A DNA stretch of 44,627 nt, taken from positions 1-44,627 of the forward strand of contig JAJRUN010000138.1 in NCBI GenBank assembly GCA_024277755.1. The letters are read 5' to 3'. Origin of the DNA: Gammaproteobacteria bacterium (GTDB lineage: Bacteria > Pseudomonadota > Gammaproteobacteria > Tenderiales > Tenderiaceae). Each line of letters opens with the position of its first letter. Positions within the stretch are counted from its first letter, which is position 1. Position numbers and translations under genes: made by a program. This document shows, piece by piece, positions 25,541 to 34,038 of the stretch. The notes under the pieces were generated by a model. The model did no database searches and was not told the DNA's origin. It saw nothing but the letters and a program-made list of their open reading frames with translations.

Positions 25541-26206
25541 ATGCTCGACTGGAACAATATCAATACCGTGCTGCTCGATATGGACGGCACCCTGCTGGAC
25601 CTCCATTTTGACAGCTATTTTTGGCAGAAATATGTCCCTCAGCGCTATGCCTTTAGCCGCGGCCTCGACATTCCCACCGCCGAGCGACTGCTGGCTCCCA
25701 TATTCAAACAACACGAGGGCACACTCAATTGGTACTGTCTGGATTTCTGGACCCGCGAACTGGATCTGGATATCGCTGCACTGAAAAAGGATGTCGCCCA
25801 CCTGATCGAGATCAAGCCCGGGGCATTGGAGTTTTTGCAGCAATTACGCAATCAGGGCAAACGCTGCGTGCTGGTCACTAATGCCCACCAGGACAGTCTG
25901 GCACTGAAACTGGAACACACCCGGCTGGACAATCACCTTGATGAGATCATCTCGGCACACCCGTTAGGGCTACCGAAAGAAGATTATCGATTTTGGGCTG
26001 AGCTGCAAAAACACACCACCTTCACACCACTCAACACCCTGCTGATAGATGACAACCTCAGGGCACTACGCACAGCACAGCAATTTGGTATAAAACATTT
26101 ATTGGCGGCCTGTTTTCCCGACAGCCAACAAGCCAGGCATCACACCGACGAGTTTGTTTCATTTCATGAGTTTGAGGAAATCATGCTAACAAACACTGGC
26201 CAATAA
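25541..26206 (+). CDS. yrfG: HAD-family GMP/IMP nucleotidase YrfG
   Basis: 5'-nucleotidase of the HAD superfamily. Motif I is LLDMDGTLLDLHFDSYFWQKYVP, motif II LVTNAH, the lysine is in GLPKEDYRFW, and motif III is LLIDDNLRAL. LNWYCLDFWTREL is diagnostic for YrfG. The frame is open far upstream through nudE, but the ATG at 25541 matches the family N-terminus and gives 221 residues. It diverges from nudE across a 42-bp gap. Confidence 0.92.
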   Translation: MLDWNNINTVLLDMDGTLLDLHFDSYFWQKYVPQRYAFSRGLDIPTAERLLAPIFKQHEGTLNWYCLDFWTRELDLDIAALKKDVAHLIEIKPGALEFLQQLRNQGKRCVLVTNAHQDSLALKLEHTRLDNHLDEIISAHPLGLPKEDYRFWAELQKHTTFTPLNTLLIDDNLRALRTAQQFGIKHLLAACFPDSQQARHHTDEFVSFHEFEEIMLTNTGQ

Positions 26207-26236
26207 AAAACGGGAAAGCCGTTACCAGCTTCCCCG
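26205..26236 (-). terminator. Intrinsic terminator of nirK
   Basis: Read on the minus strand, CGGGGAAGC and GCTTTCCCG form a stem followed by TTTTTT. It lies 26-57 bp after the nirK stop and faces the end of yrfG. Confidence 0.75.
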
Positions 26237-26262
26237 CTCTTCAAACCATAAAACCATTTGCT

Positions 26263-27216
26263 TTAGCGAACGATGTAGTTACCGTTCTTACCTGCTTTAG
26301 GATCAGCGTCAGGTTTGTTCATCAACACAGTGATGGCACCGCGCAGAGCAGCCTGCATTGCATGGTCAACAATCGCATTATTGGTTGGCTTGTCGGCTGG
26401 AGAAACGATATCAAAGATACCCGCTTCTGAAACAGCAACATTGTATGTTGCCATGTCTTCCAGAACATTTTCAGGATTACCATTGATGTAAACCTTGTCC
26501 CAAATCCCCGCTATAGGATGAAAGGCAACAGGCTCGTTGATGTTGGCATTTACGAAGTAGATGCGAACACGCTCACCTGGCTTTGATTGCAGCACCAAAG
26601 ATGAATCTGGATCATGGACTGGATCGTAGTTAAACATCTTGCCGTTGATCAAAGAACCCGCCCAACCTTTGTTGGCAATCATGGCTTTTGCATCGTCAGC
26701 ATCTGGAAAATATTGCCCCTGTGCCAGAACATATTCACGATCCGGTTTTGGAAACTTGTCGCTATAACCTTCTTTAGGGTCAACAATGATCAGACCGTAC
26801 ATACCACGTGCAATATGCTGGGCCATGACACTGGCACCACAGTGATACATCCACACACCGGCACGCTTGGCGGTAAATTTGAAGTGTTTGGTGTTGCCTG
26901 GTTTAACCGGGCCAAACTCATCCAGCACATCGACTTCAGCCGCATGAAAATCCATTGAGTGAGATTCTTTATTGCTCTTTGGATTAACCAGTTCAAAATC
27001 AATTACATCACCTTCTTTAACACGCACAACCTTGCCTGGAATCGCACCATCGAAGGTCCATGCAGGATATTTAGTCCCCTTATTGTCGATCTCAATGGTC
27101 GTCTCTTTGGCAATCATTTTTACATGCACAGTCTTTGCCAGTGCGATTGATCCAGACAGCATCAGTGCCGCTGCGACACCCCCAAGTGTTAATGACTTTA
27201 CAAATTTATTTTTCAT
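26263..27216 (-). CDS. nirK: Copper-containing nitrite reductase NirK
   Basis: Periplasmic reduction of nitrite to nitric oxide. Signal peptide to ~residue 27. Type 1 copper ligands are H86, C126, H134 and M139 (HSMDFH, YHC, AQHIARGM). Type 2 ligands are H91, H125 and H285. The catalytic pair D89 and H233 (VAFHPIAG) is present. At 317 residues it is the short form seen in ammonia oxidisers such as Nitrosomonas europaea. It is last in an ncgABC-nirK order, 85 bp after ncgC and behind a possible attenuator. Confidence 0.85.
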   Translation of the reverse strand: MKNKFVKSLTLGGVAAALMLSGSIALAKTVHVKMIAKETTIEIDNKGTKYPAWTFDGAIPGKVVRVKEGDVIDFELVNPKSNKESHSMDFHAAEVDVLDEFGPVKPGNTKHFKFTAKRAGVWMYHCGASVMAQHIARGMYGLIIVDPKEGYSDKFPKPDREYVLAQGQYFPDADDAKAMIANKGWAGSLINGKMFNYDPVHDPDSSLVLQSKPGERVRIYFVNANINEPVAFHPIAGIWDKVYINGNPENVLEDMATYNVAVSEAGIFDIVSPADKPTNNAIVDHAMQAALRGAITVLMNKPDADPKAGKNGNYIVR

Positions 27217-27236
27217 TCCCAGTCCTCATGTTTTCT

Positions 27237-27264
27237 AAAAAAAGCTCCCCCCCAACAGGCGAGC
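27237..27264 (-). terminator. Possible attenuator between ncgC and nirK
   Basis: On the minus strand GCTCGCC and GGGGAGC (one mismatch) form a stem followed by seven T residues, about 20 bp before the nirK start. It could lower nirK expression relative to ncgABC or separate the two transcripts. Confidence 0.55.
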
Positions 27265-27301
27265 ACCACTTAGCGCATCTCAATATGTTTGTGCTATTAA
27301 G

Positions 27302-27658
27302 TTATTTTCCGCACTTGCATAGTTCTCGTAGATAACGCACTAAACTATGAATTTCATCATCGCTCAATACTCCCCCCCAGGGTGGCATGAGTACTGATTT
27401 ATCAATCGCTCGACCACCATCCTTGATGGCGGTGAATAGTTCTTCATCAGAGCGCGCAGACATTTCCTTGCTATCAGAGTGATCACGCGGCTGTACCGAC
27501 ATATCGACAATATTGACGCCCATGCCATTCGCCAACATACCGTGACACTGCCAGCAATAGGTTTTGTAGAGATCTTCTCCACTCTCGTCAGCCATAGCCA
27601 TTGGCGCCGCAATCAGAGCCAGTGACGCCACAACCATTTTTAGCTTGCGGCTGTTCAT
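27302..27658 (-). CDS. ncgC: Monohaem cytochrome c, NcgC-like
   Basis: A 118-residue periplasmic cytochrome c. Signal peptide ends near AMADE. The haem motif is CWQCH at 35-39, with a distal methionine candidate in LMPPWGG. The pattern is that of small class I cytochromes. AAGGAG precedes the ATG, which overlaps the ncgB stop (TAATG). By position it corresponds to NcgC of the Nitrosomonas nirK cluster, thought to carry electrons for nitrite or NO metabolism. Confidence 0.82.
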   Translation of the reverse strand: MNSRKLKMVVASLALIAAPMAMADESGEDLYKTYCWQCHGMLANGMGVNIVDMSVQPRDHSDSKEMSARSDEELFTAIKDGGRAIDKSVLMPPWGGVLSDDEIHSLVRYLRELCKCGK

Positions 27659-28362
27659 TAAAACTTCTCCTTGGCCAGGGCGCGAAAGTAATGCACCAGC
27701 TTTTGCAAATCTTTATCTTTCAACGGCCGATTCGGCATAAAGGTCAGAGGCGACCAGGCTTGCGGGTCTTGAATAAAACTAATGATGTAATCTTCCTGCA
27801 AGCGATTGCCAAGCGTATAGACTTCCGGGCCACTGGCGCCGCCATAACCGGGTTCTATCTGATGACAACCGAGGCAACCACGAAATTTATCAAACACCAA
27901 CTCACCCATTCGCAGTGAAATGGTGCCTGGCTTATATGCCCCAGGGGTAATCAATTCACTCTTGGCCTTGCGATGCATCAAGGCCGCCGCTACGACTTTG
28001 GCATCACTGGCACTCAACGCCATGTGTTTGACCAGGCTTTCCTGTTTAATCACATCCTCGTCAGTACCGGGCTTGATGTGGTTGCCATAAAACATTCCCG
28101 TCGGGCGAATCCGCGTTGGCGCGGCCAGCCATTGTTCCAGCCAGGCCTGTTTATATTTGTTACCGGCATAAGAAAGGTTTGGCCCCTTCAGCGCCCACAG
28201 TTCTGTCAGATTTTCTGGCCCTGCACCTTTCAGGTCATGACATTCAACACAACTCGATTCGAGAATTTTGTCACCGCTGTCAGCCGACACACCCGAACTA
28301 AGCAGTGTTGCCGCAATGGCTGCGACAACACCGATTGATTTTAGTCTCGTCTTAAACAACAT
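27658..28362 (-). CDS. ncgB: Dihaem cytochrome c, NcgB-like
   Basis: A 234-residue exported cytochrome with two haem-binding motifs, CVECH (38-42) and CLGCH (about 160-165). Signal peptide cleavage is expected near VSADS. Methionine candidates include TFMPNRPL, typical for a distal haem ligand. It starts 2 bp after the multicopper oxidase stop and overlaps the next cytochrome. The position matches NcgB of Nitrosomonas. Confidence 0.82.
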   Translation of the reverse strand: MLFKTRLKSIGVVAAIAATLLSSGVSADSGDKILESSCVECHDLKGAGPENLTELWALKGPNLSYAGNKYKQAWLEQWLAAPTRIRPTGMFYGNHIKPGTDEDVIKQESLVKHMALSASDAKVVAAALMHRKAKSELITPGAYKPGTISLRMGELVFDKFRGCLGCHQIEPGYGGASGPEVYTLGNRLQEDYIISFIQDPQAWSPLTFMPNRPLKDKDLQKLVHYFRALAKEKF

Positions 28363-28364
28363 AT

Positions 28365-29441
28365 TTATTTCCTGGGACGACGTTTACGTTCTTCAAACTT
28401 ACCCTTAAAGCCATCATGATCAAACATGCCATAGCCTTTTGTGAGCGATTCGCTATAGAAGAAGTTAGGGTCATAATCTTTATCCTTCCACACATACCAG
28501 TCTTCCATCTCGATACCGTCATATTCAATAACCGTAATCGGGCCGCCAGGAAACTTACCGCCCGCTGTCACGTGAGTATCAACATGATCGTGAAAGATAA
28601 AACGGCCAGGATTATCAGCCTCAATGATGACGTCATAACGTTCGCCGGGGCCAACCATCACGGTATCTGCGTAATAAGGGTTATCCAGCGGCAGACCATC
28701 TTTGTGAGTCACCAGCATGTCATGACCATGACTGTGCATGGCGTGGGTGGCACCGCCGGCACCGTAAAAGCGGATTCTGACAACATCGCCTTTCTCGATC
28801 CGCAGTGGTTGCGTTAGTGGGAATGATTTACCGTTCACCGAAAAATAATCAGCGACATCCATCGGAGTACCGCCGGTACCATATTTATTGGCAGCGCTGG
28901 ACTCCCAGGTGCTCATCATCATAATGACGTCTTTGGTAACACGCTCTTCGATTGGCAGCGGCTTTTTCGGATCAACGATCATCGGCCCCCACATGCCGCG
29001 AATACCGACATGTTCGTTGACATTAACGTGGCAGTGATACCAAAGGCTGCCGATACGATCAGCCTTGAATCTATAAGTAAAGCTCTCGCCGGCTTCAATG
29101 GGTTTCTGGGTCACACCAGGAACACCGTCGTTCTTCCAGCTGCCCTTTTGATGAATCCCGTGCCAATGAATGGTATGGGGCAGCGAGGTATTGTTCATCA
29201 CATTGATGATGAGATCATCCCCCTCTTCCACGTGAATCAATGGCCCTGGCACCTGGGCATTAAAACCAAAAACCTTGTAATCCAGATTCGGTGCGACCTT
29301 GAGTGTTACCTCCTCGATGGTCATATCGAATTCACGCTCGGCAGCCAAGGCCTGCCCAGCCAGCATCCCCAAGCTCAGCATCAGGCTTAACATGCCTCTA
29401 CCCGGCTTGTTCAATTTGTTACACCATGACTCATGTTTCAT
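28365..29441 (-). CDS. ncgA: Two-domain multicopper oxidase, NcgA-like
   Basis: A 358-residue periplasmic blue copper oxidase. Signal peptide ends near AGQALAAE. Copper-binding histidine pairs are HTIHWHG, WYHCHVNVNEHVGIRGM (type 1 site with C, H and M), HAMHSHGHD and FHDHVDTH. Size and layout fit two-domain laccase-like oxidases. It is the first gene of the cluster, and GGGGAG lies 8 nt before its ATG. In N. europaea the homologue works with NirK in nitrite and NO tolerance. The exact substrate is unsettled. Confidence 0.85.
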   Translation of the reverse strand: MKHESWCNKLNKPGRGMLSLMLSLGMLAGQALAAEREFDMTIEEVTLKVAPNLDYKVFGFNAQVPGPLIHVEEGDDLIINVMNNTSLPHTIHWHGIHQKGSWKNDGVPGVTQKPIEAGESFTYRFKADRIGSLWYHCHVNVNEHVGIRGMWGPMIVDPKKPLPIEERVTKDVIMMMSTWESSAANKYGTGGTPMDVADYFSVNGKSFPLTQPLRIEKGDVVRIRFYGAGGATHAMHSHGHDMLVTHKDGLPLDNPYYADTVMVGPGERYDVIIEADNPGRFIFHDHVDTHVTAGGKFPGGPITVIEYDGIEMEDWYVWKDKDYDPNFFYSESLTKGYGMFDHDGFKGKFEERKRRPRK

Positions 29442-29495
29442 TCATTCGTCTCCCCAAACGTGGTTGAGTTATTTGATAGCCCGACCAAAACACTC

Positions 29496-29544
29496 AAGAT
29501 AGATATGAGATACATCTTTACGACGCTAAAAAAAGGTGCGTCAA
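29496..29544 (-). promoter_or_regulatory. ncgABC-nirK promoter with NsrR-like operator
   Basis: A 23-bp imperfect palindrome, AAGAT at 29496 to ATCTT at 29518 (8 of 11 positions symmetric), resembles the NsrR site AAGATGYATTT-n-AAATRCATCTT. Minus-strand TTGACG (29544-29539), an 18-bp spacer and TAAAGA (29520-29515) form a promoter whose -10 overlaps the palindrome, so repression relieved by NO is plausible. Confidence 0.6.
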
Positions 29545-29556
29545 TTTGTCGCACCT
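29528..29556 (-). terminator. Intrinsic terminator after the deaminase gene
   Basis: Minus-strand AGGTGCG, a 9-nt loop, CGCACCT and TTTTTTT. It ends the cupin-deaminase transcript about 100 bp after the stop codon. The ncgA -35 box lies inside the hairpin. The 29557-29656 stretch before it is very AT-rich and otherwise empty. Confidence 0.75.
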
Positions 29557-29656
29557 GAGTATCAGATTATGTATACATTCGCATATGAGTCAAGAAAAAA
29601 CACAATAAAAAATATGTCTTTTATATAATTTCTATATTTTTCAAATAGATATAGAT

Positions 29657-30556
29657 CTAAATTTCGAAACCGGTACGTCCCTGCAATCCCCCCGTATGCA
29701 AGACCAGCACTGTCTGACCCGGCTGAAAATAACCGGCAGCCAGTAAGTCATAAAACCCAAACAACAGCTTGCCAGTGTAAATTGGCTCTAGCAGAATGCC
29801 ATGCTCAGTCTCAAAACGATGCATAAAGCCCAGCAACTCAGGTCGGATTTTGGCGTATCCACCAAAGTGATAATCCAGATTTATCTGCCAGTTGTCATGC
29901 TGTTGATAAGCACCGGCTGACAACAGCGACTTAACCTCGTCGCACAAAAAACCAGCCCCTTTCAGCACCGCAAACCCCAGCGCCTGGCGTTGCCCTTGCA
30001 AACCTGCAATCAAACCAGCCAGGGTTGCGGCTGTGCCACAGGCGCAGGCAATGACGTCAAAGGGCTGGTCTATATCCGCAACAATCTCGGCACAGCCCTT
30101 TAGCGCCAAGGCATTACTGCCGCCCTCGGGGATCAGATAAAAATCACCGAATTCAGCCTTTAGCCATTCATTCATTGCCACAGAGTTTTTGCGCCGGTAA
30201 TCAGCGCGACTGAGATAGTGCAGCAGCATGCCATGATCAGCAGCAAACTGTAGAGTGGGATTAAGCGGGTCATGCGCTTCGCCACGAATCACACCTATTG
30301 TATTAAAACCATATTCAGCACCCGCAGCGGCCAGGGCATGGATGTGATTTGAATATGCACCACCAAAACTCAGCAAGGTCTGACAACCTTGCCCTCTGGC
30401 AGCGATCAGATTGTATTTGAGTTTGTACCACTTATTGCCGGAGATGAGCGGGTGCACCAGATCCAGCCGCTTGATCAACAACCGCACCCCGGCCTTATCA
30501 AGCACAGCATCATGAATTTCCTGAACAGGGGTTGGCTGGGCTTGCAGCAGCATCAA
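29657..30556 (-). CDS. PLP-dependent ACC deaminase / D-cysteine desulfhydrase family enzyme
   Basis: Fold-type II PLP enzyme of 299 residues. The Schiff-base lysine lies in SGNKWYKLKYNL, the phosphate-binding region in SFGGAYSNHIHALAAAG, and PEGGSNALALKGCAEI and CACGTAATLAGLIAGL are typical of the ACC deaminase/D-cysteine desulfhydrase family. The specific substrate cannot be assigned from sequence. Its start overlaps the cupin gene by 4 bp, and an intrinsic terminator follows. Confidence 0.85.
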   Translation of the reverse strand: MMLLQAQPTPVQEIHDAVLDKAGVRLLIKRLDLVHPLISGNKWYKLKYNLIAARGQGCQTLLSFGGAYSNHIHALAAAGAEYGFNTIGVIRGEAHDPLNPTLQFAADHGMLLHYLSRADYRRKNSVAMNEWLKAEFGDFYLIPEGGSNALALKGCAEIVADIDQPFDVIACACGTAATLAGLIAGLQGQRQALGFAVLKGAGFLCDEVKSLLSAGAYQQHDNWQINLDYHFGGYAKIRPELLGFMHRFETEHGILLEPIYTGKLLFGFYDLLAAGYFQPGQTVLVLHTGGLQGRTGFEI

Positions 30557-31041
30557 ATCACCGGCGGCACATCACCTGGCTTAGCCGACACCAGCCACTG
30601 CACAAACTCACTGCCCTGCGGATCCCCTTCTCGCGGTGCCCAGACAGCAAAATCTTTATCACTCAGAGGCATATACGGCCCGTGCTTGATCTCGAAAAAT
30701 ACTGAGCCTGGTTCCAGTGCCACCACACTATGCCAGCTGTTGGCCGGAATTTCGAAACCATGCACCGGACCTCCCGGACTTAACTCCTCCCGTCGCAACA
30801 CCTTGCCCTGACCATCAAATATAAGCGCTGCCAACCGCCCTCGCAGCACCATAAAAAACTCCCATTTTTCCTGCTCCGGGTGACGATGGGGTTGCACATA
30901 ACTGCCCGGTTCAATAGCAATAAACAGACGTTGAACCGGGTCATCAAGGCTGGCATGGGCATTGTAATTAGCACGCAGACGCACAGAGGCCTTGGCCTTG
31001 CTCACCAACCCATCCAGCAAGGCTTCATCAAACAGTTTCAT
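30553..31041 (-). CDS. WbuC-like cupin-fold metalloprotein
   Basis: A 162-residue cupin. YNAHASLDDPVQRLFIAIEPGSYVQPHRHPE..KWEFFMVLRGRLAALIFD contains the metal-binding HRH and E residues, and the second cupin motif is EIPANSWHSVVALEPGSVFFEIKHGPY. This pattern matches the WbuC family, found in surface-polysaccharide loci and of unknown function. It overlaps the downstream deaminase gene and follows the antiporter gene by 18 bp. Confidence 0.82.
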   Translation of the reverse strand: MKLFDEALLDGLVSKAKASVRLRANYNAHASLDDPVQRLFIAIEPGSYVQPHRHPEQEKWEFFMVLRGRLAALIFDGQGKVLRREELSPGGPVHGFEIPANSWHSVVALEPGSVFFEIKHGPYMPLSDKDFAVWAPREGDPQGSEFVQWLVSAKPGDVPPVI

Positions 31042-31059
31042 ATTTAATAGTGCTCATAA

Positions 31060-32229
31060 TTAATCACGGCGCAGCTTATCCGATATGGCAATAGGGGTGG
31101 GATAGCGCATAACAATAAAATAAGAAGAAAAGACAAAGGTCAGCATGGTGCTCAGCTGAATCAAATAAGAAGCCTCCAAGCCGATCACTCCTACCTGTAG
31201 CGCCAGCACAGCAATAAACAGGGAAAATTCCGATATCTGCCCCAGCCTTACCCCAACTTCAAGTGCAACATCGGCAGGTTCGTTATAACGCCGCAACAAA
31301 ACCTTAAAGATAAACGGTTTCAAACCCAACGCTAAAATGGCCAACGCCAGACTCGGCAACAACACCTCTGCCAGCATCGCCAGATCAAAACTGGCCCCCA
31401 AAGAAAAAAAGAAGATCACCAGAAAAAAATCACGTAACGGTCGCAGGTTATCGCCAATAAACAGCGCAATCGGGCTGGTGGCCAAGGCAACCCCGGCAAT
31501 AAAGGCCCCTACTTCAGCTGACAAACCCAGCACCGAGGCCAGCTCAGCCAAGCCCAGACACCAGCCAATGGCCATCAAAAAAATGTATTCGTGAATACGA
31601 TTAAAACGACGAATCAGCTTTATCAGCACAAAGCGTTCGAACAGGTAGGCAAAGGCGATCAAGCCTAACAATGACAAGCCCAACTGCAACAGTTCCAGCC
31701 AAGGCAGACCGGCCTGCCATTGTGCGGGCAACAACATCAGGATAACGATGGCGATAATATCCTGCAGTAGCAGGATGCTGATAATGATTTCGCCGGTATG
31801 CTGGTGGTGCAACACTGTGGTTGGCAAGAGTTTCAAACCAATAATGGTGCTGGAAAACATCATCGCCGCCCCAATAATAATCGACTCCAGCAAGGCAAAA
31901 CCAAACACCAAACCACAGACAAAACCGATCAGGAAAAACAGCAACGAGCTAACACCGGCGATAACGCTGGTCTTACGCAACATCAACAACAATTTTTGTG
32001 GTGGCAGGTTGATGCCAATCAGAAACAATAAAAAGATCACACCAATATGACTGATCTGTTTGATCAACTCGGCATCATTCACCAGCCCTAACACCGACGG
32101 CCCGGCCAATACTCCCAGCAGAATATAAACAACCAATAATGACTGGCGCGCATACAAGGCCAAGGTGGCCAGCAGCGCAGCCCCAGTGAAAATCACAAAG
32201 ATATAAAAGACAATCGACTCTGTCGCCAT
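31060..32229 (-). CDS. CPA2-family cation/proton antiporter (Kef/YbaL-like)
   Basis: A 389-residue inner-membrane transporter with about twelve hydrophobic segments. GVLAGPSVLGLV, IGVIFLLFLIGINLPPQKL, FSSTIIGLKLLP, SILLLQDIIAIVIL and AEVGAFIAGVALATS are the conserved CPA2 antiporter motifs. There is no C-terminal RCK/TrkA-N domain, so regulation differs from KefB/KefC. Ion specificity (K+ or Na+) is undetermined. Confidence 0.88.
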   Translation of the reverse strand: MATESIVFYIFVIFTGAALLATLALYARQSLLVVYILLGVLAGPSVLGLVNDAELIKQISHIGVIFLLFLIGINLPPQKLLLMLRKTSVIAGVSSLLFFLIGFVCGLVFGFALLESIIIGAAMMFSSTIIGLKLLPTTVLHHQHTGEIIISILLLQDIIAIVILMLLPAQWQAGLPWLELLQLGLSLLGLIAFAYLFERFVLIKLIRRFNRIHEYIFLMAIGWCLGLAELASVLGLSAEVGAFIAGVALATSPIALFIGDNLRPLRDFFLVIFFFSLGASFDLAMLAEVLLPSLALAILALGLKPFIFKVLLRRYNEPADVALEVGVRLGQISEFSLFIAVLALQVGVIGLEASYLIQLSTMLTFVFSSYFIVMRYPTPIAISDKLRRD

Positions 32230-32310
32230 ACCCCATGTTAATTTGATTGCCTAGCAAATGACAGTTAAGTCACAATACCCTCCCACCGTTCATAGATATG
32301 AAAATAAACG

Positions 32311-33018
32311 ATGAAACCTATTACCATTTTCCGCCACACAGCATCTGAAGGCGCTGGCTATTTCAGCGACTTCCTCACGCGCCACCACCTCCCATTTCGG
32401 GTGCTTCACCTTGATCAAGGTGAGGCCGTCCCAACTGGTCTGGCAGAAACATCGGCGCTGGTATTCATGGGTGGGCCGATGAGCGTCAACGATGAAATTG
32501 ACTGGATAGCCCAAGAGCTGGCACTGATCCGTCAAGCGATTGCCGACGACATGCCGGTGCTGGGGCACTGCCTCGGCGGCCAACTGATCAGCAAGGCGCT
32601 GGGTGGCAAAATCATCGCCAACCCGGTTAAAGAACTGGGCTGGCTGGCCGTGCAAAAACAAAATAACACTCAAGCCAACGACTGGCTGGCCGGGCTGCCC
32701 GACAGCTTTGATGCCTTCCACTGGCATGGTGAAGTCTTCACCATTCCCGAAGGCGCCAGCAACATACTCGCCAGCCGGCACTGCCCCCACCAGGCCTTTG
32801 TCATTGGCAACACACTGGCAATGCAATGTCATGTCGAAATGACTAGCGAGATGGTCATTGACTGGGCCACAATTCATGCCACCGATATCGCTACTGCCAC
32901 CGATAGCATCCAGAACCTTGAACAGCTCAGCCAATCACTGGATGAAAAAGTTGCCACCCTGCAAAGCCACGCCGACACAATCTATCGCCGCTGGCTGCAG
33001 CCATTAATCCAGCTTTAA
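32311..33018 (+). CDS. Class I glutamine amidotransferase-like protein
   Basis: A 235-residue stand-alone GATase1 domain. The nucleophile elbow is LGHCLGGQLI. The second part of the triad is in MQCHVEM (H and E two apart). MGGPMSVNDEIDW and HWHGEVFTIPEGA match the GMP-synthase-like subgroup. No synthetase partner is next to it. Targets of such stand-alone proteins include gamma-glutamyl compounds, but the substrate here is unknown. It is followed 4 bp later by a glycosyltransferase gene. Confidence 0.85.
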   Translation: MKPITIFRHTASEGAGYFSDFLTRHHLPFRVLHLDQGEAVPTGLAETSALVFMGGPMSVNDEIDWIAQELALIRQAIADDMPVLGHCLGGQLISKALGGKIIANPVKELGWLAVQKQNNTQANDWLAGLPDSFDAFHWHGEVFTIPEGASNILASRHCPHQAFVIGNTLAMQCHVEMTSEMVIDWATIHATDIATATDSIQNLEQLSQSLDEKVATLQSHADTIYRRWLQPLIQL

Positions 33019-33022
33019 ACCA

Positions 33023-33844
33023 ATGACAACCATCTCCGTCATCATCCCCAGCTATAACCGCGCCCACACATTAAAACGGGCGCTGGATTCGGTGCTGGCA
33101 CAAACCCGGCCCGCCGATGAGATCATCGTTATCGATGATGGCTCCACAGACACAACCGAACAGCTAATCACGCAGCGTTACCCACAGATCACTTATATTA
33201 AGCAGGCAAACCAGGGCGTCAGTGCCGCCCGCAATACCGGCATCAAAACAGCCACCGGTGAATGGCTGGCCTTGCTGGATTCCGACGACGAATGGCTGCC
33301 AAACAAGCTGAAAACACAACTCGCCCTGCTCGAACAATACCCCGGTCACAAACTGATCCACAGCAATGAAATCTGGATTCGCCACGGCGTGCGCGTCAAT
33401 CAGATGAAAAAACACGCCAAAAAAGGCGGCTATATTTTTCAACACTGCCTGGCTCTGTGCGCCATCTCGCCCTCAGCAGTCATGATTCACAAAGACCTGT
33501 TCGCAGAGATCGGCCTGTTTGATGAAACCCTGCCCGCCTGCGAAGACTACGACCTGTGGCTGCGCATCACCGCCCGCTATCCGGTGCTTTATTGTGAAGA
33601 AGCCCTGATAAAAAAATACGGCGGCCATGACGACCAGCTGTCGCAACAACACTGGGGCATGGATCGATTTCGAATTCGGGCGCTGATTAACTGCCTAAAA
33701 AATTGCGCACTCTCAGAATCAGACAGGGCAGCCGCACACAAGGTGCTGGTAAAAAAACTACGCATCCTGCTCAAGGGCGCAGAAAAACATGGCAATCAGG
33801 AAGTTATCAATGAATTTAAGCCACTCACAACAATCTGGAACTGA
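33023..33844 (+). CDS. Family 2 glycosyltransferase
   Basis: A 273-residue GT-A enzyme. The nucleotide-sugar binding start is SVIIPSYNRAHTLKRALDSVL..T..ADEIIVIDDGSTD, and the metal-binding motif is LLDSDDEWLP. The acceptor region has CEDYDLWLRI. No membrane segments are seen. Acceptor and donor are unknown. It lies 4 bp after the amidotransferase and ends 20 bp before a MITE-like element. Confidence 0.88.
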   Translation: MTTISVIIPSYNRAHTLKRALDSVLAQTRPADEIIVIDDGSTDTTEQLITQRYPQITYIKQANQGVSAARNTGIKTATGEWLALLDSDDEWLPNKLKTQLALLEQYPGHKLIHSNEIWIRHGVRVNQMKKHAKKGGYIFQHCLALCAISPSAVMIHKDLFAEIGLFDETLPACEDYDLWLRITARYPVLYCEEALIKKYGGHDDQLSQQHWGMDRFRIRALINCLKNCALSESDRAAAHKVLVKKLRILLKGAEKHGNQEVINEFKPLTTIWN

Positions 33845-33864
33845 TAAAATCAAGGCTCAACAAT

Positions 33865-34020
33865 TTGTAACTACTCAGCGAGTAGTCAAAGTTAACTGTA
33901 ACGGCTCAGATTGCCTCTGAAATCCGTCAGTTCAAGGCAAAAAATGTGAGTTTACAAGTGTAAATGATCATTTTTTAACACTGAAATGGCGGATTTCAGA
34001 GGTGAGCTGAGTAGTTACAA
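33865..34020. mobile_element. 156-bp MITE-like inverted-repeat element
   Basis: Both ends carry the perfect 15-bp inverted repeat TTGTAACTACTCAGC. An inner inverted pair (CTCTGAAATCCG and CGGATTTCAGAG) extends the stem, so the whole element can fold into a long hairpin. It has no coding capacity. It fills the gap between the glycosyltransferase and the nucleosidase-like gene. AGGCTCAA occurs on both sides (33853 and 34027). Confidence 0.75.
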
Positions 34021-34038
34021 TAATTCAGGCTCAAGCCC

